From NCBI GenBank assembly GCA_021030905.1, contig JAGFMI010000015.1:558001-622000 (forward strand): 64,000 nucleotides of DNA, in the 5' to 3' direction. Below the pieces are notes generated by a model. It was not told where the DNA came from, did not search any database, and saw nothing but the letters and a program-made list of their open reading frames with translations. Source of the DNA: Pyrenula massariospora (lineage: Eukaryota; Ascomycota; Eurotiomycetes; Pyrenulales; Pyrenulaceae). Below, one piece after another: positions 32,334 to 43,975 of the stretch. Position 1 is the first letter of the stretch, and every line of letters starts with the position of its first letter. A program made the position numbers and the translations under genes.

Positions 32334-33380
32334 CTACTCGTCATCGCCAAAGAAGACCTTGATCGGAAGCCAGGCGTCGCCGCAGACCTTAAACCTCTCT
32401 GGCATGCTGTCGATCTGCTTCATCTCCTCAGCCGTGAGCTCATGACCATTGAGCTCAAAGTTCTTCTCGATTCGCTCCTTGTTGACAGACTTGGGGATTA
32501 CGCTCCACTCCTTCTGCAAGCCCCAGAGCAGAAGAATCTGCTGGACTGTCAAGCCTTTGCTCTCTGCAATCTTCTTGAGCTGCTCGTTCTTGTACAGTGG
32601 TGAGTTGGTGGAACCCAAGCAAGAGTATCCCGTAGAGTGAATGCCCTTCTCTGCATTGTATGCCACTAGCTTAGGCGATGGGTTGTTCGGGTGTAGCTCG
32701 ATCTGGTTCACTGCCGGTACAATCTTACAGGTCGGATGACTCAAGAGCTTCTCCAGATTGCGGATGGCGAAATTGGAGACACCGATGTTCTTGACCTTAC
32801 CAGTGGCAGGCAATTTCTGCATTTCCTCCCTGAGAAGGTTAGTGGTCTTGTTAACAGAGATGAGAAAAATACAAACCATGTCTTCAGGAAGTCCCAGTCT
32901 GGATAGTGCTTCTTTAGGTCGTCGGGATCGGTAGAGCTAGGCCAGTGCATCAAATATAGGTCGACGTAGTCCAGCTGAAGGTCTTTGAGGGAGGAGTCAA
33001 TGCCTTGGGGTACACGCTTATGCCACGGGTTGTCGAGCTTGGTGGTGACCCAGATCTGGTCTCGCGGTACGCCAGAGTCCTTGATGCCTTGGCCGACCTC
33101 GGCTTCGTTGCCGTAAGCCAGCGCCCTGGATGCTGTTAGGTATGAACGAACGTGTCCATTGAGCATACTCACGTATCGATGTGGCGATAGCCCTTCTGGA
33201 GAGCAATCTTAACAGCGTCTCGTACTTCGTTAGGCTGGGATTGCCAGGTTCCTAACCCAACGGCTGGAATCTTGGCCCCTGTGTTAAGGGTGAAGTGCAG
33301 GCTATGATTGATCAGAAATCTCTCGTGCGGTCCAAAACTCAAGACAGGGCACCGGCTTACTCGGTCCATTGTTTCGACAT
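32334..33380 (-). CDS. Aldo/keto reductase (GCY1/YPR1-like)
   Basis: NADP(H)-dependent carbonyl reductase of the AKR superfamily, probably cytosolic. Four exons, 33380-33361, 33301-33173, 33125-32877 and 32829-32334, give 297 aa; introns are 59, 47 and 47 nt. The first coding exon is only 20 nt (MSKQWT plus two bases). The catalytic tetrad is complete: Asp49 and Tyr54 in HIDTALAYGN, Lys79 in VTTKLD and His110 in YLMHWP. Cofactor-side motifs are [20 protein letters not shown] and [13 protein letters not shown]. In the loop that usually reads YSPLGS this protein has YSCLGS, a Pro-to-Cys change next to the cofactor pocket. Substrate range cannot be read from sequence. Confidence 0.92.
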
Positions 33381-34134
33381 ATTGCTTAGCAAAGAACGCC
33401 TGAGGTTGTGGTTTAGTCGCAGAGGGGTGTGTAATGGTGGGTGTTGACTATTGGGTAAGGGAATGGGTGAAACTGGAGTGAGTCTACGGAGTGAAGCAAA
33501 AATGGACATGTAGAAATTTTGATCTTTTCGGTAGCCACTGGACCGAACATATAATCAAGTGCTACTACCTACCTCCTGCTTCTTTCAGGCATGCCATCCC
33601 CAATACGACTTTTTCACAGTGGCGGGGCAACGTGGACCGGGTTATGGGAGGACAGAGGGGCGGATGATGTAGGCGGGATGGACAACGGTTGAGCTTGGTG
33701 GGGTTATTTTTGCGATGCTGTAGGGATCGGTCCACCGGTCCATCGCCGCTGAATCATGCATTCGCGGTACCTGAGCCTCCAAGTCCCTATAACGAATCGT
33801 TAGTAGTAGAAGCGCCTAGCTGGGGTAAGGTAGTGCTCCCGAGGGCAACTCGCCTATCCCTCTACCGCCGACTTCTACCGCCAGCCTAAGCCCTCTATTT
33901 TATCCGCCAAAACTCGAACAAACAAAATTTCCGCCAATTACCAACCGCCTGTAAACGTTCAAACAAAGGCCCCCCACGCGGCCGTTGATCAATTCATTTA
34001 ACAGCATCGTCCCCAATTGGTCGATCGAGCTCTTTTGACAGCAACAGCCGTCCTGGCTAAAGATGCATCGATCTACCTTCATATCTTTAGTGCGAGCCTT
34101 ATAGCTGCTCGAAACCCTTGAGACTACAGGGAAG
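33381..34134. other. Divergent intergenic region
   Basis: 750 bp between the 5' ends of the aldo/keto reductase and the Fyv6-type gene, so it carries promoters for both. No distinctive site is recognised. Confidence 0.4.
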
Positions 34135-34915
34135 ATGTCGTCAGGCTTCGTGCGTGCCGGGTCAGATCAAAAACCCGTCGAAACCAGCTCGGACTGGGTG
34201 AAGGCTCAACAGCAGATCGAAGCTACTCGCCGCCGCAAAGAGGAGGAAGGAAAGCAAGAGGGAGGCAAAAGCCTTTACGACGTGCTGCAGGCAAATAAAG
34301 GTATACCTAAAGATCAACCCTGAAAGCCCTTTCCGGCTTTAGCATCAACTTACATGCTAGGTTTGTTGCATCTATATAGCCGCGAAGCAAGAAGCTTTCG
34401 AGGAATCAATCCGCCTCAAGAACCAGTTCCGTTCTCTCGACGAAGACGAAGTTGACTTCCTCGATTCTGTTCTGGAATCTACAAGGGCTCAGGAAGCTGC
34501 AGTCAAGAAGGACACTGCAGAACAACTGGAGGCTTTTCGAAGACAGCGGGAGGCAGCGGACGAGGATGCTCTAGGCGAGCTCAACGTGAAGGCCGGAGAG
34601 GAATCTGCACCTGGCGAGACATGGACGGCTAATTCCAAGAAGCGGCGACGTGGCCATGTTAAGGAAGGACTTGGTGTCAAAGTCAGAAGAACCTCCTCAA
34701 CTCTCACGAAAGATTTGTCTCCAGAAGCCACAAACGCCGAAGATCTATCCAACGAGAATATCTCCGTTACAGCAACCCTACCAAAAGACATTGTGAAGAC
34801 TAAATCCACTGAGCAACCTGGTCAATCAGAAACTCCGGTTTCTATCTCTCCGAAGCCTCAGCAAACCCAAACGTCTATCATGGGTCTTGGTGCCTATAGT
34901 TCGGAAGAAGATTAA
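34135..34915 (+). CDS. Fyv6/FAM192A (NIP30) N-terminal-domain nuclear protein
   Basis: Exons are 34135-34300 and 34380-34915 (233 aa), with a 79-nt intron. Removing it joins YDVLQANK to AAKQEAFEESIRLKNQFRSL, restoring the domain. Domain features are SGFVRAG, the charged RRRKEEEGKQEGGKSLYDVL helix, and LDEDEVDFLDSVLESTRAQE. A bipartite basic stretch (KKRRRGHVKEGLGVKVRR) suggests nuclear import. The tail is Ser/Thr/Pro-rich and ends in the conserved-looking MGLGAYSSEED. In yeast Fyv6 is a splicing factor acting at the second step, and human FAM192A/PSME3IP1 binds the PA28-gamma proteasome activator. Which role applies here is inference. Confidence 0.82.
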
Positions 34916-37035
34916 AGTCTTTACCAAAGCTTTCTGCTAGGAGGCAAGATCATTGACAAAATACCCGCTTGATAAGCACTCTTTAAGCACTACATCTCTC
35001 TACGTTGAGAACCTATGACCTATGTGCTGGTGTCTATGATTGGATCAGCAATTCGCCAAAGAGCTTCCGTACGACCGACCTGTATGGGAGAAGGTTGTCA
35101 GCTGTACTGGAACCAAAAGCGCCGAAGATCTTTCGCCAATCTCAAGGCATGATGATATTGGCTTGATGACATGAGGGCCAGTACATCTCAATCCGCATTA
35201 GCCCGCGCTGAGAGAGCTATCTTTTTAGGAAATCGGGATGCATCCGAACCAGAACAGTATGAGCTAGTTCAACATTAATCTGCTGAGCTCGAGGTCATAC
35301 TCCGAGTTATCAAGGAAGACGCTGCAGAGGATTGCTTCTAGGAAAAAATGGTGGTTGTAATAGGTAGGTATGATGCATTAAGAAGGATCAAGTATCTGTC
35401 AATCTCCTTGTCAGGCAAACCCTGCCGTGTAAAATTGACCGTGGTGAGCCCAATGTATCAGCTTGAAAAATTGTTGGAACAAGCCTGTATGCGATCATGA
35501 ATTTCTCACAGGATGTCCACAGAGACGAATTTACACACGTTCGTTTACTATGATAGTAGTAAAGCATGATGTCAACTATCTACTTGCAATCCTTCAGCGA
35601 CTATGGCGCTGCATCGGGTCTCATATATCTTGGGCACATGTACAGAGAGTACTGCAATTGGCGAATGTAGGCAGGGCCTTACATATCACAAATTATTGGC
35701 AGAGAAGCCGTGGGAGATCCTCGCGAGGCAACACTAATCTCGAAGCCGGCCGCGCCGTGCAGCGGACCAAAGATGCTAGCCACCAATGGTAGACACATCG
35801 CCTTAAGCAACGTCGGTGACATTGTTGCGGTGAGCTCTGGACGGCGACAGCCTCGTAAACATAAACGAAACATAATGCGACGGCTGAGCGCAGCTCCACT
35901 ACGGTGTCCTGCTGAAGTGCCCGATCGATGCTTGACGGAAGCGGTATGCCAACGAAGCCTGCGCATTGCGTGCATGGGCCCGGGACATGGATGGAGCATA
36001 GAAAACTTTTCATCCGCCGGCCCCCGTATAAACAAGCATTGTTCTCTTCTACATTGTGATGAAACACGATTCTCCAGAAGGGTGTGAACGGGAGGGTAGA
36101 AGCGCGCAATCGATTGTGGCCGGGAGCCGCGATAAGTGTTGAAAACAGGGCTCCTGATACACATTCGACAAGGATCCGCGCGCCAGGTCTCCCCCTACAC
36201 ATTCCCAATTGCCATCTTGTGACCACGACATCCTACGGGACTTGCACCGGAACATCTTCGTCCATCGGTCTCTGGTTATCACGATAGTCTCTATCCTTCT
36301 CTTCTTCTTCTTGCAAATTATCGCCTCTGCGTCTGCTGCCCATCACCCTTTGCACCAAATGAGCGCACACTCCTCCGATCCAGTCGCTCAATTCGCTGTC
36401 TTTGAAGTTTCCAATGGCGGCAGTGTGTTCTACCGTCTCTACCGTCGAAGGCGGCCACGAGATCGGATTCTGTCGTCAACGGGATTGCGCTCAATCGAAG
36501 ACTGGTTTGGATGACGATGGGGAAGACGGGACGACAGCCTCTTTTGAAGGGCTTAGTGTCGGCCTGAGGCGGTGTGATAGCGTATCGCTTCTCTGCAAGT
36601 CACCACAATCGGTATGAATTCGATCCTCCTAGTATCATACAGACGACAACGGTCGCCGCGTTCTAGATTCCCATCCCCACGTACCAACCTTCATTTCCCT
36701 CGGTTCATCGAAGCTTGTCTCCAACCCGCGGAAAGCTGTTCCTTAATTTGAAAGGCGCCAAGTGCTAATTGCAGAAGTCTCTGCCCCTACAGAATTCCTC
36801 AACTACAGCAACCAAGAAGGTGACTCTACTTCTTGAGCTCCTGACTCTAATCACCACATCGCCAGACCCGTACGGTACTCCACCGCCACTCTATGACGAC
36901 GCGCTTCTTGACTCTCCCCCGCCATATCTGACGACTGAGTCGAATGCCTGCTCGCGTGTGGAGGCTGGAGACTCCGCGCCGACCCGTCAATATGGATCAA
37001 TAGAATCGAATCGTAACGATCCTACCCCCACTGCC
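34916..37035. other. Long intergenic stretch, probable upstream exons at its right end
   Basis: About 2.1 kb. At 35172-35342 a coding-like piece (SALARAERAIFLGNRDASEP, then LEVILRVIKEDAAEDCF) is interrupted by a stop and looks like a small gene remnant. From about 36360 to 37035 several open pieces on the + strand, such as FEVSNGGSVFYRLYR and PYGTPPPLYDDALLDSPPPY, are likely 5' exons of the large repeat-protein gene. No clean splice path could be fixed. Confidence 0.4.
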
Positions 37036-40000
37036 ATGGACGGGACTTTAGATTGGGACATCACTTCTAGCTTTAAGAGCGCTGGCAATAAGAAAAAGGC
37101 GGCGAAGAAGGCAGCACAAGCCAGATGGGCTGGCTCCGATAACGAAGACGAGAACAAAGGCGATGAGGGAGTGGACGGAGGCGGAGGCGATGGGGGAGAC
37201 GGAGGTGGCGCTGGAGGTAACGGAGACGATGGTGGTGGTGCCGGAGGCGGCGATGAAGGAGGCGATGATTGGGATTTCGGTGGCGGTAAGAAGAACAAGA
37301 AGAAGGGCAAGAAAGCCAAGCAGGAAGAGGAAGAGAGGAAACGACAAGAAGAAGAGGCCGCTAAGAAGAAGGAAGAGGAAGAAGCTGCTGCCGCGAACGG
37401 CAACGGTGGGAACCCGTTGAGCTGGGCAGATGAGCCAAATCCAAATGACGAGTGGGGTGGCTTCACAACATCGAAGAACAAGAAGAAAAACAAAAAGGGC
37501 AATAAGGTGATACTATTAGCAATTCTATCTTTTTCTGTGTGAATGCGCTACTAACGAGATTCTTCTTAGGCTGAGGAAGCGCCGACGGATTTACCAGCCG
37601 GCAATGCTTTTCATGAGATCAGTCTTAATGACGACGCTCCTAAACTGGATTTTAGTTTTGGAAATACCGATTCCAAGGCTAAAAAAGGGAACGATTTTGG
37701 CGGCAGCTTTAACACATGGGGATCATCCTGGGACTTTGGCTCGATCGGCGCAGGCAATCTCACAAATATCAAAGACGAAAAATCCTCCAAAGACACTGCG
37801 AATACTCTTGGTGATAACAACCCCTGGTCAATCGGTGGAAAATCTAAGACCAACAAGAAGACTACCATCGCAAGCGGATTTGACTTTGGAGATTTTGGCC
37901 TTGGTGCCAATGACCCTAATTTGGGTGGTGCCAACGGGGACAAACCAACCGAAGATGACGCCTGGGGCTTCACATCCGCTAATAAGGGGAAGAAAGGGAA
38001 GAAGGGCAAAGATCTAGTGGAGGAGAAAGGAGACCCTGAACCGCTCACCGCCTTGCCTGAGCCTAACAAAGAAGCCGACGACATGTGGAGTCCTTGGGGC
38101 ACGAAAAAGGATAAGAAAAAAGGTGCAAAGAAATTAGACGCAGAAGATCATACAGCTGCATCAGCCTTACCAGCACCTACTGCGCCGACCGCCCCAGAAA
38201 CAGATGCAGGAGACGAATGGACCTCTTTCGGCTTTGGTAGCAAGAAAGACAAAAAAGCCAAGAAAAAGGGCCTCATATCCGAAGTCGATGAGACACCTGC
38301 CACCCAACCTTCCACAGAGACGACTGAAACGAAGAAGCCGGACGAGGACGATTGGATGTCCAATGCTTGGGGACCCGCTAAGAAGAAGGATAAGAAAGGG
38401 AAGAAGGGACCTGTCACCGAAGAACCTATTCCCGTCCCTCCAGAGCCCAAGACCGAACCAGCGCCCGTAAAAGACGAAGATGATTGGATGAATAGTGCAT
38501 GGGGGGCAAAGTCTAAGAAAGACAAAAAAGGCAAGAAAGGCGTGACTGATCCTCTCGAAGCTGCCCCGGAACCTCCTATTATACCAGAGCCCACGCCGGC
38601 TGCTGCTACCAAAGTGGATGACGATGATTGGATGAGCAACGCCTGGGGAGGTAAGAGCAAAAAGGAGCAAAAAGGTAAAAAAGGCGCGGCTGAAGTCAAA
38701 GCCGAAAAACCTGCTCAGGCTCCGCCGGCACTAGACCCAGTCGTCGAAGCCGCGAATAAGGTGGACGACGACGACTGGATGAGCAATGCCTGGGGCGCAA
38801 AAAATAAGAAGGGCCAGAAGGGAAAGAAGAGCGCTTTGGAGCCGAAAGCAGAAGATCCTCCCTTCCAGCCAGCTGCGCCAGATCCTCCGGCAATGGATGA
38901 TCCGTGGGGCACATTTGATACAAAGAAAGATAAGAAAGGAACTAAAAAGGGCAAAGCCGAACCTGAGTTATTTCCTGAACCTGAGAAGAAGACTCAAGAA
39001 GACGACATCTGGTCTTTCGGCAAAAAGGACAAGAAAGCGACGAAGAAAGGTACGGGCGAGACTGGAACTGTTTTCCCGGACCCTGAACCAGAAAAGAACG
39101 CTTTAGAGGATGATTTCTGGTCATTTGGCAAAAATGATAAGAAGGGGACAAAAAAGGGCAAATTCGATGGCGAGGCGATTGTCCCCATTCCCGAACCAGA
39201 GAAGAAGGCGGAAGAAGACGATACTTGGTCTTTTGGCAAGAAAGACAAGAAAGCTACCAAAAAGGGCAAAGCATCTGAATCCCTTCCTCCAGTCCCTCCC
39301 CCTCCACCCGCCGCCCCGATACCAGAGGAGCCAAAGGAAAACGACACATGGCCCGAATTCGGACTCTCAGCAAAGGACAAGAGGAAAAAAGAAAAAGAAG
39401 CCAAGAAAAAGGGCGCGGTCGAAGTGGTTGAGAGCGCATGGACACAACCGGATTCAGTCGTTGACTCTTTTCTTCAGCCCCCCGATGACGACACATGGGC
39501 TTCGTTTGGTGCGAAAGACACCAAAAAGAAGGGCAAGAAGGGCAAGCTGGCAGAAGAACCTCCTCCGCCTGCTCCAACACCTCCAAAACAAGGTCTAAGC
39601 CCAGAACCTACCGCCATTGATGGTGATGATTTGGGTGATGACCCATGGGCCGAGCTTACGACTACGAAAACGAAAGGTAGTGCGAAAAAAGGCTCGTTGT
39701 CACGCACGAATACGGTGACTAGCAAGGGCTCCAAAGGCGCTGAGAAGGTCAAGCCTGAAGATAAAGCTAACATTGCAACTAGTCCTACAGAAATCAAGTC
39801 TGCCAAAGAAGACACGCCTGCAAAGGCTGTCAAAAGCATGTGGGGCGGCTTTGGTGGTTCTACAGCAACCGCCAAATCCAAACTCGCAAGAGAAAAGGAA
39901 GAGAAGGCCAAGAGAGAAGCGGAAAAGGCAGAGGCAGAGGCTAGAGCGGCAGAGGAAGAGGCGAGAGCGGCAGCCGAAGCAAAGGCCGAGGCAGAAGCGG

Positions 40001-43000
40001 CCGAAGCAGCTGCAAAGGCCAAGAAAGGTGTCAAAGGCAAGATTGTTGGGAATGGGAAATTGTCCAAGATTGAGAGCAAGGGTAGCGACGGGACGGACAC
40101 TAATAAGAAGAAAAAGGGGCAACAAGATGCCACGCTTCTTGATCTACTCGACTCATCTCCGGTAGAAAAGGAAGCGCCGGCGGCGTCCAGGCTTAAGAAG
40201 GTGGAATCACCCAAGGCGGAGAAGGAGAAGGTCAAGAAGGCTGACACAACAAACGACGTGTTCTCGCTCTGGGGCTCGACGGCGAAGAAGACAAGTGGCA
40301 AGAAAGGTGTGAAGAGTGAAGATCCTAAAGGGGAGATTAAGAAACAAGACTGGGCCAATCAGGACGACGCGCTAGACTGGCTCGGCGAGGAGAAGGCACT
40401 AGAAGGTACCTGGGCTGACGAAGCGTCGCCGCCGCCTGCGAAACCATCGACCACAAAAACATCGACGACGAAGAACATGTCGAGCACAACCAAATCATCA
40501 CGATTACTCGGAGGAGGAGCATCATCATCAGTTGCAGCCAAAGTCAAAGCGTTGGAACAGGCCAAGGAAGAGGCCGCCCCCAAGAAAAAGAAGGTTGACG
40601 CTAGCCAAGCCGCTAAGGAATTACCCGCAGCAGCCGAGGAAACTGCGACCGCCAAAGAGAAAGAGCAGAAAAAAGGCGCCAAAGCTGCCAAGGCGACAGC
40701 GACCACCAGCCCCGTCGCCACTTCCAAAACCAAGAAGAAAGACGCCGGCAAGGCAGCTCAAGACCCCGTCCCCGGTGGCTTTCCAGGCGCGTGGGGAGAC
40801 GACGACGACTTGATGGATTTGGGAGAGCCCTCACCTGTATCGCCGGCGAAGAAGACCCCAGCCACCAAGAAAGGCACCAAGAAGGAAGCCCCGACCAAGA
40901 AGACCAAGACCGAGAACAGGATGGAAGACCTCCTCGTGGAAGCTCCCGACCCGCCAAAGCTGCCCACGCCTCCCCCCGAAGACAAAAAGCCGGTGAAGAA
41001 AGAGCGAACGAAGATCGAACGCTCGGGCGCAGCCTCCTCGTGGGGTTTCTGGGGCGCCGCACCCAAGAAAGAGACGAAGAAGGAATCCCCCACAAAAGCC
41101 AAAGAGGATGGGGCTCCTGCTGCACCTGCACCCAAGAAAGAAAAATCCCCTCCGGGACTCAGCCGTTCCAAGTCTACCAAAACAGCCAAAGAGAAGGAGA
41201 AAGAAGAGCTCCGCGATGCCGAAAAGGCGTCCCGCTCATCCGGCTCGGCGGCAGAGAAAGAGAAGCGGCCGAGTGCACGACCTTCTACAAGCCGTGGCAT
41301 GAGTTTTTCCAACTTCATGCTCGGAGGACCGCCTCCATCGGCAACCCGCGCAAAACCGACCAGGCGCTCTAGCGTGGCTAGCCGGCCGAGCGTTGGCTCC
41401 CGTCGTCAGTCGATGGATATTGACGCGAGCGGGATGATATCTCCACCGCCCGACGACGACATCGGAGGGAAAGCAGCTAAGCTGATGGGCGTTGGCGGTA
41501 TGGACCGGAAGCAATCCGTAAAGGGGAAAGGAAAAGCGAAAGGTACACCCGAGGCTTCTCAAATCCCAATGGCCAAACCAGCTAATTCCTCAGCAGCCGT
41601 GCCCGACCCATACGCAATAGACGATGACGACCTGGTCATGGTCAACCCAGTGGAAGACCCAATAGTAAACGGGGCTCCTGCTTCACAACAACCCCCTCCA
41701 AAGGCTACAAAAGCTGCTAGACCTTCCAAAGTAAACCCTAAATCCAAGCGCGAGGTTAGTGACAAAAGCACATCTCGATCCTCTTCTTCCTCTTCCAAAT
41801 CAAAGCCCCTTCCATATCTATGGAGCACGCGTCCTCGCGTACATCAAAATACCCCGAAGAGGTCTCGACCATCGTGGGAGAAAAATTTTACCCGAACCGA
41901 AGCTAACGGCAAGGTCCACTACTCACAGTCCAAGTCCTCGAAACCCTTCGATACCCAAGATGACACCGTCATGGTCGACGCAGGTGGCGATCCACTCGTT
42001 ACCAGCGGCCCTGATGATATCGCATTCGTCGACCATGCTCCCCCACCGACCGGCCTCAGGCGTTCAAACACCGCTACCTCTAAACGCACGAGCGGTATTT
42101 TCGGCGGCCTATTCGGTGGCGGCGGCGCATCATCAACTCCAAGTCGCGCACGAGGAATGTCTGTGACCGAGTCCCGCCCCCGATCCAGCTACCGCGACGT
42201 CGACGCTGTTGTCGAGCCTTCTCGCTCTAGCCGTGACAAGCCCAAGCGCCGCTCCACGTATCGCTCCACCCGTGACCGCGACACGACGGACGCAGAGGGC
42301 GGCTTCACGACGGATGCCGCCGGGCAAGCGACCGAAGGTGAGGACGCTGCCGCAGCCGAGGCCCGCCGCGCCGAGCGCCGTGCAAAACGTGAGGCTCGTG
42401 AGCAAGAGGTTCGGGAGGAGGAGGCGGATCGAAGAGAGCGCGAAGAGCGACGGGCGAGGAGGAAGGAGAAGGAGAGGGCAGAGCTTGAAGCACGGCGAGC
42501 GAAAGCCCGGGAGGTGCGGCGGAAGGAGCAGGAGGCTGAGGAGGCGAGGATGGAAGAGAAGAGGGCGCGGAGACGGGAGAAAGAGGAGCAACGTGCAAGA
42601 GAGGAGGAAGAACAAGCTGCTAGTGCGGAGGCGCGACGCGAAGAGCGGCGCAAATTACGCGAGAAACTTGAAGCGGAAGCGGTAACTAGAAACAAGGCAG
42701 ACCGGAGGAAGTCATACGCGCAGGAAGAGGAGGAGCGGCTGCGCAGGAGAGAAGAAAAGAAGAAAAGCGACAAGAGCAGCCGGCGGAAGAGCATGATGCC
42801 CGGCCCCGTCGAGGACTACTTTGACTCCCGCAATGGCGGGACGGGGGCCCCAGCCGAACCAGCGCTGAGCGGGCAGCACCCGCCGGACAAGACGTCGAGC
42901 TGGGTCAACGAGCTCGCCGAGGACCCGCCGGATCCGCCGCCCGTCGAGGGTACGGTGCTCGAGGATCCGCCCGTGCTGAACGACGAAGAGGCGCGCCGGA

Positions 43001-43272
43001 AGGCGAAGCGCGAGAGTCGTCGGCACTCGAAGTATGCGGGGTTGAATGAGGCGGAGGTGGAGGAGCGGAGGGCGAGGAAGAGGGAGGAGAGGAGGGCGGG
43101 GAGTGGGGGGAGTGGAGAGGGTGGGGAGAGGAGGAAACCGAGGAGGAGGGCGACGGAGGATTATGATGCGTATGTCGAGGGGGGTCCGGTGAGGACTTTT
43201 GACGGGAGGACGGAGAGGCCGGGGATGGGGGGGAAGAGGAATAGTCTTTGGGGGAAGTTGAAGGGCTATTGA
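37036..43272 (+). CDS. Giant charged Trp/Lys-repeat protein, intrinsically disordered
   Basis: Exons are 37036-37506 and 37570-43272 (2,057 aa from MDGTLDWDITSSFKS); the 63-nt intron has an ACTAAC branch site. Further 5' exons are likely, so the true start is open. From about 37260 to 39700 the protein repeats a module roughly 16 times: an acidic pair, a Trp, a short aromatic-Gly step, then a lysine run. Examples are DDWMSNAWGPAKKKDKKGKK, DDTWSFGKKDKKATKKGK and DDTWASFGAKDTKKKGKKGK. The middle is Ala/Lys/Pro-rich. Residues encoded at about 42340-42780 form a long Arg/Glu helix (ERRAKREAREQEVREEEADR) that could be a single alpha-helix or coiled coil. The C-terminus is basic and ends SLWGKLKGY. 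No enzyme domain is visible. The function is unknown; a scaffold or adaptor is plausible from composition only. Confidence 0.78.
37260..39700 (+). repeat. Coding tandem repeat, acidic-Trp-aromatic-Gly-polyLys module
   Basis: About 16 imperfect in-frame units inside the giant protein. Four tight copies, with (D/E)DDWM(S/N)(N/S)AWG cores, start near 38342, 38480, 38618 and 38765; looser copies lie on both sides. Each core is followed by a KK(D/E)(K/Q)KGKK-type run. Spacing varies because Pro/Glu-rich linkers differ in length. The protein pattern is kept more strictly than the linkers, suggesting selection on the Trp and Lys positions. Confidence 0.8.
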
Positions 43273-43975
43273 TTAGTCTTGTGTGCAAACAGGAGCACTG
43301 CTTTTCTCTTCTCAGCGGGTGGTGTTGGATATCTATTTGGAAGGTCTCGGGCTTTGTGGTTTTTCGCCGCTCGTTGGATGGATTGATTGATTGGACTATC
43401 CAGACCTGGAGCTACAGACTATACCATACTATGTTAATTTTGTGGTTGAGATACCCTACGTCTTTATTCTATTACAATATACTTCACTTTAGTGATAACT
43501 TTACTGCTGCTCTGTTCCCGCTGAATAAATACATCTTCCTCACGATATCTCCGAAATATCTCCTGGAGAGACATCACACGACAATGACTTTCACAGACTC
43601 AGATATGCCATGTCGTCGCGCTGCGCTCTAGTTAGGGAGTGTGTATTTTAGGTAAATTTCCGAGTTCGTGTGCTAGCTATCTATCATGCTCAATTAAGAT
43701 AACGTGACACTTGATGTATAAGGTCGGTCGTTAATAGGGGCATGTGTAGGAGCAGTACGAGGATGGTTGGATGGGGGGACGCACGCGTGAATTGGGAACG
43801 TGTAGTTCTCATCTGGTCGAAGAAGGTTCGTGTAGTTTTTGACCGTTTGTTGATTGTATCCTGAGCCCCCGTCGCGCTACCTAGTATCTGGTCTATCTGA
43901 TAAAGTGTAGGGGTATATGTTCTAATGCGCAAGGAACCGTCTCCCCGCCGAAACTCTAGAAAGATTCTCACCTCC
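43273..43975. other. Convergent intergenic region
   Basis: 3' flanks of the giant repeat gene and AFG1. An AATAAA hexamer at 43524-43529 could serve as a poly(A) signal for the repeat gene, but fungal signals are degenerate. Nothing else is recognised. Confidence 0.4.

Noticed and set aside
38148-38699. Several Ser/Phe-rich minus-strand frames over the giant repeat gene
   Set aside because: They repeat in step with the lysine-run modules and are antisense shadows.
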